64,000 nt of DNA from Parabacteroides sp. TM07-1AC (GTDB lineage: Bacteria; Bacteroidota; Bacteroidia; Bacteroidales; Tannerellaceae): contig NZ_QUKD01000014.1 of assembly GCF_003480915.1 (NCBI RefSeq), positions 62,001 through 126,000 of the forward strand, given 5' to 3'. Position numbers and translations under genes: made by a program. How positions within the stretch are numbered: the stretch's first letter is position 1; each line of letters begins with the position of its first letter. This document shows, piece by piece, positions 35,101 to 42,322 of this stretch. Below the pieces are notes generated by a model. The model saw nothing but the letters and a program-made list of their open reading frames with translations. It ran no database searches and had not been told where the DNA came from.

Positions 35101-35688
35101 AATGGAAATAATACTATTGATAATCCGGGTGATATGAGCGTTATAGGGAATAATACGGCCCGATATCAGTTCAGTTTTAACGGAGGGATTTCGTGGAATA
35201 ATTTTGACTTGTCTTTTTTGTTTACCGGAACGGGAAAAAGGGATTTGGTTATGCCGAACTATTGGTCACCTAATGGAACTTTTGTGACATCGGTATTTGA
35301 TTTTCAATCAGATTATTGGAGAGAAGATAATACAGAATCTTATTGGCCCAGACTGTATGGAGATGGAGGAAATAATAGTGCTAATCAGAAAATTCAGACA
35401 AAATATTTGTTGAATGGTTCTTACCTGAGACTTAAAAATGTGACTTTAGGATATAATTTACCAAATAATATTTGTGAGAAATTATTTATTAAAAGATTAA
35501 GATTCTTCTTTAGTGGTGAGAACTTGTTTACATGGCACCATTTGCCAACAGGTTATAACCCAGACTCGTTCATTGCCCAGCCGGGTAATTTGAGTATGAC
35601 TAGTGGAATACAAGGTGACTCAGGGAATGGAAATTGGTCTTATCCTTTAATGAGACAAATTTCTTTTGGGCTTAATTTAACATTTTAA
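32131..35688 (+). CDS. SusC/RagA-type TonB-dependent outer-membrane receptor with STN signalling domain
   Basis: This 1185-residue transporter imports oligosaccharides together with the SusD-like lipoprotein. Order of domains: signal segment (about 24-45, preceded by a 23-residue basic extension typical of sigma-regulated SusC proteins), STN domain (about 47-122) that contacts the anti-sigma factor, carboxypeptidase-regulatory-like domain (about 136-208), TonB-box-like 'TLDEVVVVGYGSQKK', plug (about 226-340, with 'IDPNDIESVSVLKDAAAAAIYGARAAYG') and a 22-strand barrel ending 'RQISFGLNLTF'. ATG 32200 is an alternative start without the extension. Its specificity must be read from the neighbours, a sulfatase and a GH89 enzyme. 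Confidence 0.97.
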   Translation: MYQKSCSTGSLCRILCNKKSLNIMKISVLLLFAAVFSISAKSYSQEARVTFDLKNVSVNEVFNTIRSQTSYSFWYDVNDVDVNRVVSVKAKNKSVKEVLDIVFKNKAVDVRMVDNHIVIKTREMSNELPVVQQSRKITGIVKDATGEPVIGANVVEKGTTNGTITDIDGKYSLEINPNAVLIVSYIGYVRQELPVGKQESLDIVLKEDAETLDEVVVVGYGSQKKINLTGAISSVKMDDVLGDRPVGTVTQVLESAVPGLQISRQTGKPGSSMNMNIRGVTSTNNPEEKPLVLVDNVPMDLDMIDPNDIESVSVLKDAAAAAIYGARAAYGIILVTTKKGKKETPISFNYSNNFAFSNPTTLPKKIDPYSTVKAYNDLGIVGYFGGQDIPTWMQYMDEYYNKGMHSNGYVVKDGIRYNLAPTDVYDDMLSNTGFQQQHNLAMSGGSERANYRVSFGMIDEDGILYGDNDTYSRYNVSAFINMDVTNWLSGQLDVRYSESQTNTAKGNRQGSNSLWAVATEYQPMAPLGYGYDMNVESEENYLPFFSPRNMLELDNPQKDRKSDTRILGRIILTPIKDLTITGEYSFYRQWATKSYSPMMYDALIATSNQRNPSVTKNYYENTNWFSTTNAINLFATYGKTFNEDHNLKLMLGYNQESYHYESLWGKADDLIDQQLPSLSLSSGTQYTDDEFKEYALRSGFFRFNYDFKGKYLLEVNGRYDGSSRFAKESRFGFFPSFSAGWRLSEESFMEPLKKYVTNLKPRISWGTIGNQNVSNYGYMAGMNPGKLSNGGAFDGKGTWILPGGEDYVLSMMYPALVSSNYTWETVQTFDVGGDLGLLDNKLEVVFDWYKRDTKDMLAPYKSAPSVLGASFPNTNSASLQTKGWEISLQWRSNIGEKIRYNVGLNLYDSQSEITKYDNAQGILVNDGKLVFREGLKYGEIWGYTTDRFYTAADFDDNGNLLPGIPKVKGVTKHNPGDILFVDFDGNGEIDNGNNTIDNPGDMSVIGNNTARYQFSFNGGISWNNFDLSFLFTGTGKRDLVMPNYWSPNGTFVTSVFDFQSDYWREDNTESYWPRLYGDGGNNSANQKIQTKYLLNGSYLRLKNVTLGYNLPNNICEKLFIKRLRFFFSGENLFTWHHLPTGYNPDSFIAQPGNLSMTSGIQGDSGNGNWSYPLMRQISFGLNLTF

Positions 35689-35706
35689 TCCGTAAAAAAT
35701 ATTCTT

Positions 35707-37623
35707 ATGAAGAAATATATTATTTTATTGTTTTTGATTGGATTGTTTTCTTGTAATGATGATTTTTTGAATAAATCTCCGTTAGATCAGGAAACCAGTC
35801 AATCTTTTTTCACTACATACGAAAATTGTAGAACCTATGCTTGGCAATTTTATGCCTGGTATCCAGGCTATGGGATGGATTCTTATTTATTGCATGATTC
35901 TGATTCTGACAATGGATTCAGAGGATATAACAATGGTGAAAACAGTTATGCATGGGATAAGATAACGAAAGTAGACTATACTTCTACGGGGTCCAATGGC
36001 TGGTATTATTGGAGAATACGCTCTATACATACTATGCTGGATAATTTGGATAATGTAAAAATGAATGAAACTGATAAAGCGCATTGGAAGAGCGTTTGTT
36101 ATTTTTTTAAGGCACAGGAATATTTTCGTCTTGTTTCAAGGTTCGGAGATGTTATATGGATTGAAAAACTGTTGACAGAAACAGATGAAGATGTATTATA
36201 TGGCCCGACGACACCTCGTGTGGAGGTAGCTGAAAAGATTTTGGAGATGTTGCTTTATGCCCGGGATAATATAAAGCAGGACGGAGATGGGGCTAATACT
36301 ATCAATACAGACGTGGTTAATGCACTGATTTCACGTTTTGGCTTGTTTGAAGGAACATGGCAAAAATATCATAATGTTCCTAATGGTAATCCTTCCAAAT
36401 ATTTGCAAGCTAGCTTTGAGGCCTCTTCTGCTTTGATTACTAAATATCCAGAACTCCATAATAATTATAATGAAGTGTTTAATTCTTACGATTTGTCTGG
36501 AGTAAAAGGTGTTTTATTGTACAAAGTGTATATACCGACAAAAGGTCACAGTCTGATGAGAAATATGAGATCGTCGGAATCATGGCAAGAGGCTTCTGCT
36601 GATATGGTCCAATCTTATTTATGTTCGGATGGTAAACCTATTTGGACTAGTTCAGTGTATGAAGGGAATCAGGAAACGGGTGACGATATTATGAATATAG
36701 AATTTCGTAATCGTGATCATAGATTGTATTATTCTATTTGTCCGCCTTATCGGGTAAATACACCGGTACCTGCTACTTTTTGGAATCGTGGAGAGGATCA
36801 TCTAGTGACACCGACAGGAAATCCTTTGGATCAGGAATACATTGATTTAATGAAAAGAATAAATGAAGGGTCAAGTAGTGTGAAAGAACTTCCTGTAATT
36901 CAGTGGAATGATTGTTATGTTAGAGAGCAACCACATTTTAGAGGTCGTTACCAAATGTTACAAGGCTATAATGTTACAAATGCCGGTTATTATAATTGGA
37001 AATATTATACTCCTGACAATCAGACTGTAGTGAGTGATACGGATGCTCCGATCTTCCGAATGGGAGAAGTGATGATAAATCATGCTGAAGTAGCCTGGGA
37101 GCTTGGAGAATTTGATCAATCGGTGGCTGATGCGACTATTAATAAATTAAGAAGTCGTGCTCATATTGCTAATATGGTTGTTGCTCAAATTGATGCTAAC
37201 TTTGATCCAAAACGAGACAAGGGTGGCTTTTCTTCAAGTTCAGATCCTGTTGTCGGTCCTGCCGATTATGAAGTTGATCCAGTTTTGTGGGAGATTCGTA
37301 GGGAGAGACGCGTAGAGTTATATGCTGAAGGATTCCGTTTTGATGATTTGAGAAGATGGGGTAAAGGGCATTATTTGAATAAAAGACAATTCGGTGCCTA
37401 TGTTCAGAAAAGTGATTACGAGAACTCTCGTTATGTAACTGATATCGATTTTTCAAAGTTTGATCTGAAAATAGAAGATCCGACAAAGGATAGTGGGCGT
37501 ATAGCTTTGTTTGGAACTCCAAATCCGGGATGGAAAAATAAATATTATTTATATGCTATTCCTATAAATGATTTGACAATGAATGGTCAATTGAAACAAA
37601 ACCCCGGTTATGAAAGTAAATAA
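35707..37623 (+). CDS. SusD/RagB family glycan-binding lipoprotein
   Basis: The 638-residue surface lipoprotein caps the SusC barrel and captures the glycan. The signal peptide ends in a lipobox 'LFSC' with Cys16. The N-terminal SusD-like domain (about 20-300) includes TPR-like helices, and the C-terminal RagB/SusD domain (about 330-638) has 'APIFRMGEVMINHAEVAWELG' and 'EIRRERRVELYAEGFRFDDLRRWGKG', a highly conserved RagB signature. It starts 18 bp after susC. Aromatic residues such as Trp and Tyr are plentiful, as expected for sugar binding. Ligand unknown. Confidence 0.97.
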   Translation: MKKYIILLFLIGLFSCNDDFLNKSPLDQETSQSFFTTYENCRTYAWQFYAWYPGYGMDSYLLHDSDSDNGFRGYNNGENSYAWDKITKVDYTSTGSNGWYYWRIRSIHTMLDNLDNVKMNETDKAHWKSVCYFFKAQEYFRLVSRFGDVIWIEKLLTETDEDVLYGPTTPRVEVAEKILEMLLYARDNIKQDGDGANTINTDVVNALISRFGLFEGTWQKYHNVPNGNPSKYLQASFEASSALITKYPELHNNYNEVFNSYDLSGVKGVLLYKVYIPTKGHSLMRNMRSSESWQEASADMVQSYLCSDGKPIWTSSVYEGNQETGDDIMNIEFRNRDHRLYYSICPPYRVNTPVPATFWNRGEDHLVTPTGNPLDQEYIDLMKRINEGSSSVKELPVIQWNDCYVREQPHFRGRYQMLQGYNVTNAGYYNWKYYTPDNQTVVSDTDAPIFRMGEVMINHAEVAWELGEFDQSVADATINKLRSRAHIANMVVAQIDANFDPKRDKGGFSSSSDPVVGPADYEVDPVLWEIRRERRVELYAEGFRFDDLRRWGKGHYLNKRQFGAYVQKSDYENSRYVTDIDFSKFDLKIEDPTKDSGRIALFGTPNPGWKNKYYLYAIPINDLTMNGQLKQNPGYESK

Positions 37624-37644
37624 TACGGATTGATCAGATTTAAT

Positions 37645-37668
37645 ATAGGGGGAAATATTTCCCCCTAT
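37645..37668 (+). repeat. Perfect 24-bp palindrome between susD and the sulfatase gene
   Basis: ATAGGGGGAAAT followed directly by ATTTCCCCCTAT gives two 12-bp arms without a loop. A T-containing stretch (TGATTTTG) follows. It could lower transcription from susCD into the enzymes or be a protein-binding site. Confidence 0.7.
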
Positions 37669-37739
37669 TGATTTTGCCTGAATTTTTGATTCTCTATTTC
37701 CTCTATTTTTAATCACTCTTCCAATATATAATTATTGAC

Positions 37740-39191
37740 ATGAAATCACAGCAGATGTTTACTGCTATTTTATGTTGTGTATCCTTATGGGGGTGCAGCA
37801 ACAAAAATAAGCAAGAAAGAGAAGTAGGCAGGAAGCCTAATATTGTATATATTATTGCAGACGATTTGGGGTATGGTGATTTGGGGTGTTATGGTCAGCA
37901 ACTAATAAAAACCCCAAATATAGATCGGTTGGCCCGTGAAGGAATGTTGTTTACTCAGCATTATGCCGGTTGCACGGTCAGTGCACCATCCCGATCAGCT
38001 TTGATCACGGGAATGCATACAGGTCATTGCCCTATACGTGGCAATAAGGAGATTGAACCCGAAGGGCAATATCCATTGCCTCTGAATACGTATACACTTG
38101 CTAAAATGTTGAAAACAGGTGGGTATGTAACGGGGTGCTTTGGCAAATGGGGGTTGGGTTATCCAGGTTCTGAGGGTAGCCCCGAAAGCCAGGGGTTTGA
38201 TGAGTTTTTCGGATATAACTGCCAGCGCATGGCACATAATTATTATCCTCATTATTTATGGCATAATCAAGAGAAGGTCTGTTTATCTGGTAATGACGGA
38301 TATAAAGAAGAGCAGTATTCTCATAATTTAATTCAAGGGCAAGCATTGAAATTCATGGAGATAAATAAAGATAAACCTTTCTTTGCATTTCTGACTTATG
38401 TGATTCCTCATGCGGAACTTGTTAATCCGGCAGACAGTATTTTGGCTGAATATGAAAATAAATTTCCGGAAAAAGCTTATGTTGGTGTAGATGATGGGCC
38501 TGATTATAAGAAAGGAGGCTATGGGAGTACGCCGCATCCTAAAGCTGATTTTGCAGCAATGGTTACACGTTTTGATGCTTATGTAGGAGAAGTTGTAAAT
38601 CATATTAAAGCTTTAGGATTGGATGAAAATACAATGATAATTGTCACGAGTGATAATGGACCGCATAGAGAAGGTGGGGCTGATCCTGATTTCTTTAAAA
38701 GTTATGGCCCTTTACGTGGTGTGAAGCGTGACATGTATGAAGGAGGAATACGAGTTCCCATGATTGTTCGTTATCCAGGGAAGGTAAAGGCAGGCAGTGT
38801 AACACATCATGTGTCTGCCTTTTGGGATGTCATGCCGACTTTGGCTGAACTGACGCAAACAGTACCTTACGAAAGAACAGATGGTATTTCTTTTTTACCG
38901 ACTTTATTGGGGAAAGGGAAACAACGGGAACATGACTATTTGTATTGGGAGTTTCATGAGTCAGGAGGTAAAATTGCTGTTCGAAAGGATAATTGGAAAG
39001 CTATTACACTGAATGTCTTGGATCCGGAGAGACGTGTTACTGAGCTTTATAATTTATCAGAAGATTTGCATGAAGATAACAATGTCGCAAGCCTGTATCC
39101 GGAGATAGTTCGGGATTTAGAACAAATAATGAATGAAGCACATGTTGATTCGGATGTATTTACATTTACATCTCCGATGATTATTAAATAA
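37740..39191 (+). CDS. Exported sulfatase (S1 family, Ser-type)
   Basis: The 483-residue lipoprotein or exported enzyme ('VSLWGC', Cys19) removes sulfate esters from glycans. The alkaline-phosphatase-like sulfatase core has metal ligands D41/D42 in 'IIADDLGYGDLG', the activation motif 'SAPSRSALITG' at 81-91, and 'IVTSDNGPH' further on. The residue at the formylglycine position is Ser81, not Cys, so activation would need an anaerobic sulfatase-maturating radical SAM enzyme, which is not in this window. The closest-looking group is the N-acetylgalactosamine-6-sulfatase/arylsulfatase A type, but the sulfated position is not predictable. It belongs to the locus with the GH89 gene 8 bp downstream. 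Confidence 0.93.
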   Translation: MKSQQMFTAILCCVSLWGCSNKNKQEREVGRKPNIVYIIADDLGYGDLGCYGQQLIKTPNIDRLAREGMLFTQHYAGCTVSAPSRSALITGMHTGHCPIRGNKEIEPEGQYPLPLNTYTLAKMLKTGGYVTGCFGKWGLGYPGSEGSPESQGFDEFFGYNCQRMAHNYYPHYLWHNQEKVCLSGNDGYKEEQYSHNLIQGQALKFMEINKDKPFFAFLTYVIPHAELVNPADSILAEYENKFPEKAYVGVDDGPDYKKGGYGSTPHPKADFAAMVTRFDAYVGEVVNHIKALGLDENTMIIVTSDNGPHREGGADPDFFKSYGPLRGVKRDMYEGGIRVPMIVRYPGKVKAGSVTHHVSAFWDVMPTLAELTQTVPYERTDGISFLPTLLGKGKQREHDYLYWEFHESGGKIAVRKDNWKAITLNVLDPERRVTELYNLSEDLHEDNNVASLYPEIVRDLEQIMNEAHVDSDVFTFTSPMIIK

Positions 39192-39198
39192 TTATCTT

Positions 39199-41364
39199 AT
39201 GATTAACAGAAAAATGAATAAAATAGTTTTTATAATTTCAGTATTGTTTTTATGTAGTCTTTCTGCTCATTCTCAAGACGGAAGTGACAATATGGAAGCT
39301 ATTAATGGATTAATATCCAGAATTATGCCACAGCATAAAACGTCTGTAGATTGTCGATTGAACGTAAAAGCAATAAAACCTTACTTCAAGATATTCAAAT
39401 TCGGACAGAAGTTGGTTGTCGAAGGAAACTCACCTGTCAGTATCGCATCCGGCTTACATCGCTATATGAAAGATTACTTGAATGTATCTGTGAGTTGGAC
39501 CGACTTTACTCCGGTATTACCCGATAAACTGCCATTGCCATCCAAGGTGATTAAAGAGGAAAGTCCTTATGAGTTTGTTACTTATATGAATTATTGTACG
39601 TTTGGGTATACAACGGTATATTGGGATTGGGAACGATGGGAGAAAGAGATTGACTGGATGGCCCTTCATGGGGTCACGCATCCTTTGAGCATGGTTGGTG
39701 TTGAACAGGTATGGAGAAATTTTCTTGCGCGGATTGGTTATACGGAAGAAGAGACAAAAAAGTTTTTGACCGGTCCGGTTTATCTTCCTTGGTTGTTGAT
39801 GGGGAATATGGAAGCATTAGGTGGTCCTATGCCTGATGAGTGGTTTGAGAAACAGGTGGCATTACAGCATAAGATTCTTGACAGGATGAGGAGTTATGGG
39901 ATGGAGCCGATTTTCCAGGCTTTTTATGGAATGGTGCCATCTGGCTATAAAGCTAAGTATCCAAATGCAACCGTTGTTGAACAAGGGAAATGGAATACAT
40001 TCGACAGACCGGATGTTTTGTCTCCATTGGATCCTGAATTTGATCGTCTGGCTCGTATCTGGTACGATGAGTATACAGCTCTATTTGGTAAAACAGATTA
40101 TTATGCTGGGGATCTGTTCCATGAAGGAGGTAAGACCGGAGGATTGGATGTTACGGCTTGTGCCCGATCTGTAGAAAAAGCGATGTTGACTTTTAATCCC
40201 GATGCAGTGTGGGTACTTCAAAGTTGGGGGCCAAATCCTGTTCCTGAGTTGTTGAAAGGATTGAGTCCTGAACATGCATTGGTTGTAGAGCTATGTGCGG
40301 AATATTGGCATCGTTGGAAAGATAATGGGGGATATGATGGGATACCTTGGGCCTGGTCGAATATTTCTAACTGGGGTGGGAATATTGGACTTCATGGCAG
40401 ATTGGATGCTATCGCTTCCGAACCGTTAGATGCATTACATGATAAACAAGCATCGAAGACATTGATCGGAATTGGCTTTACTCCAGAAGGTATAGAAACC
40501 AATCCTGTTGTTCCGGCTTTGTGGAGTGATATGGTCTGGAACAGCAAAACGTTGGATATGGAACAATGGATACAGAAATATGCCCAATATAGATATCATA
40601 GCGTATTACCATCTTTACAAGAAAGTTGGAATGGATTTTATAAAACGGTGTATGGGACTTATCCAGGTTCACGTCGTCCTTCAGAACCTGTTTTCTGTGC
40701 AGAACCGTCTTTGGGCGTCAAAACAGTATCTTCATGGTCTCAATGCAAAATTTATTATGATCCGAATCTTTTTGCTGATGCTTGTAAGACCTTTTTACAG
40801 GATGCTTCTGCCCTTAAAGGAAATAAAAACTATGAATATGATGTGGTTGATATGGTTCGCCAATACATTTCAGATTTGGGCCGAAGTTCTTATGCTCGAA
40901 TACAAGAAGCTTGGAAAAATAGAAATCGTGAACTTTTTGACAAAGAAACTAAACGTTTTCTTCAGTTAATAAAAGACCAGGATCGGTTGTTGCTGAGTCA
41001 TCCTGCTTTTTGTCTTCAATCATGGTTAGAATCAGCCCGTAGTGCAGGATCAACTCCTGGTATTAAAAGTCAATATGAATATTATAATAAACTGATTGTT
41101 ACGTCATGGGATACGGTAGATGGTAGTTTAAATGATTATACTCATCGTGAGCTAGGCGGTCTTTTAGGTACATATTATTATAAGAGATGGTCTTTATATT
41201 TTAATTATTTGAATCAAGCATGGGATAATCCTTCTCTACCGGAACCGTATATGTTCGGAGTGACAAAGACATGGCTGTATGAAAAATTGGGTGATACTAT
41301 ATTGTCATCAAGTAATAATCCGGTTGATACAGCATCTGAAATTTTTAATAAATACTATCAGTAA
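39199..41364 (+). CDS. Alpha-N-acetylglucosaminidase, GH89
   Basis: GH89 removes terminal alpha-linked GlcNAc, as in heparan sulfate or GlcNAc-alpha-1,4-Gal caps of mucin O-glycans. The 721-residue protein has a signal peptide (about 6-26), an N-terminal domain (about 30-120) and a (beta/alpha)8 catalytic domain with 'VTYMNYCTFGYTTVYWDWERWEKEIDWMALHGVTHPL', the acid/base candidate Glu309 in 'AGDLFHEGGKTGG' and the nucleophile candidate Glu430 in 'GFTPEGIETNPVV'. An all-helical C-terminal domain follows. It resembles human NAGLU over its whole length. ATG 39214 is an alternative start. Last gene of the AT-rich locus. Confidence 0.95.
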   Translation: MINRKMNKIVFIISVLFLCSLSAHSQDGSDNMEAINGLISRIMPQHKTSVDCRLNVKAIKPYFKIFKFGQKLVVEGNSPVSIASGLHRYMKDYLNVSVSWTDFTPVLPDKLPLPSKVIKEESPYEFVTYMNYCTFGYTTVYWDWERWEKEIDWMALHGVTHPLSMVGVEQVWRNFLARIGYTEEETKKFLTGPVYLPWLLMGNMEALGGPMPDEWFEKQVALQHKILDRMRSYGMEPIFQAFYGMVPSGYKAKYPNATVVEQGKWNTFDRPDVLSPLDPEFDRLARIWYDEYTALFGKTDYYAGDLFHEGGKTGGLDVTACARSVEKAMLTFNPDAVWVLQSWGPNPVPELLKGLSPEHALVVELCAEYWHRWKDNGGYDGIPWAWSNISNWGGNIGLHGRLDAIASEPLDALHDKQASKTLIGIGFTPEGIETNPVVPALWSDMVWNSKTLDMEQWIQKYAQYRYHSVLPSLQESWNGFYKTVYGTYPGSRRPSEPVFCAEPSLGVKTVSSWSQCKIYYDPNLFADACKTFLQDASALKGNKNYEYDVVDMVRQYISDLGRSSYARIQEAWKNRNRELFDKETKRFLQLIKDQDRLLLSHPAFCLQSWLESARSAGSTPGIKSQYEYYNKLIVTSWDTVDGSLNDYTHRELGGLLGTYYYKRWSLYFNYLNQAWDNPSLPEPYMFGVTKTWLYEKLGDTILSSSNNPVDTASEIFNKYYQ

Positions 41365-41411
41365 ATATCTTTAGACTTCATTATGTAGTATTATTTATTA
41401 ACAGAATTAGG

Positions 41412-41442
41412 CTTGTTTATTTAATAGATATATTTACTTTTG
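41412..41442 (+). promoter_or_regulatory. Promoter of the IclR-led operon
   Basis: CTTG at 41412-41415 (one mismatch to TTTG) and TACTTTTG at 41435-41442 are 19 bp apart. The -7 element runs into the left arm of the large palindrome, so a protein bound there would block RNA polymerase. Confidence 0.6.
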
Positions 41443-41481
41443 TTTCTGATGTGAAACTTAGTTTCGTATCAGAAACAAAAG
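41437..41481 (+). promoter_or_regulatory. 45-bp near-perfect palindrome, probable IclR-family operator
   Basis: The two 22-bp arms (41437-41458 and 41460-41481) are inverted copies with only two mismatched bases, around one central T at 41459. Inside is the core GAAAC-TTA-GTTTC, which resembles operators of IclR-family proteins such as KdgR. The outer parts repeat GTTTC and GAAAC. It overlaps the promoter and lies 15 bp before the IclR start, which suggests autorepression. Confidence 0.75.
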
Positions 41482-41496
41482 ATACTCCTTAAAAAG

Positions 41497-42297
41497 ATGG
41501 TAACACAGATTGAAATTGAAGAGAAAAACACTGCAAAGTATAATATTCCGATGCTTGAAAAGAGCTTCGAGCTATTGGAGTTTTTGGTGAATTACCCTAG
41601 TGGTTTACCCATGCAGGAAATTGTAAATCTGCTAGATACTCCTAAAACGACTATATATCGTCTATTAAATTCGTTGCAAAGTATGGGCTATCTGACAAAA
41701 GATATTGATACACAGCGTTATTTCTTGTCTAAACGATTCTTAAGACTGGGACTGGCAGCTTTGGGTGAGTCAAATATAGTAGAACAGTCGTTGGCGCCTA
41801 TGCGTGCCTTGCGTGATACTATTAAGGAAAGCGTTATGTTAGGCGTTTTTATGGAGAACCGGGTTGTTTTGCTTGAACAAGTATTAGGTTCACACAATTT
41901 CACCTTTTTATTACGCCCAGGTACAAGTTTCTTTCTGCATGCTTCTGCACCAGGTAAACTCTTTTTGGCTTATCTTTCAGATGAAGAACGTGAGAAAGCA
42001 TTACAGATGATTCAATATAAGACTTTTAACAAACGTACAATTTCTTGTGAAGAACAAATGAGAAAAGAAATAAATCATATCAAGAAAGTTGGTTATGCCG
42101 TTGATCTGGAAGAAGAAATGGCTGGTGTGCATTGTATAGCAACACCGATATTTAACCAATTCGGCAGTATCGCAGCAACCATTTGGACTTCAGGTCCATC
42201 CGGTCGATTGGAAAAAAAGAAATTCCCGGAAATTTCGAAAGAATTAATCCGGACAGCTGATATTATCTCTGCTAACCTGGGATATATTCATAAATAA
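41497..42297 (+). CDS. IclR-family transcriptional regulator
   Basis: The 266-residue protein has an N-terminal winged helix-turn-helix (about 14-75, 'LEKSFELLEFLVNYPSGLPMQEIVNLLDTPKTTIYRLLNSLQSMGYL') and a C-terminal GAF-like effector-binding domain (about 90-260, with 'FFLHASAPGKLFLAYLSDEER' and 'VDLEEEMAGVHCIATPIFNQFGSIAATIWTSGPSGRL'). IclR proteins usually control small catabolic pathways for sugars, sugar acids or aromatics and sense a pathway intermediate. The five genes downstream on the same strand are the obvious targets, and the palindrome in front is the obvious binding site. Confidence 0.92.
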   Translation: MVTQIEIEEKNTAKYNIPMLEKSFELLEFLVNYPSGLPMQEIVNLLDTPKTTIYRLLNSLQSMGYLTKDIDTQRYFLSKRFLRLGLAALGESNIVEQSLAPMRALRDTIKESVMLGVFMENRVVLLEQVLGSHNFTFLLRPGTSFFLHASAPGKLFLAYLSDEEREKALQMIQYKTFNKRTISCEEQMRKEINHIKKVGYAVDLEEEMAGVHCIATPIFNQFGSIAATIWTSGPSGRLEKKKFPEISKELIRTADIISANLGYIHK

Positions 42298-42322
42298 TTA
42301 TTAATTTCTAAATACGGACACC

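Noticed and set aside
41365..41496. Continuation of the GH89 locus into the IclR operon as one unit
   Set aside because: A promoter and a large palindrome separate them, and base composition changes, so they are probably independent units.
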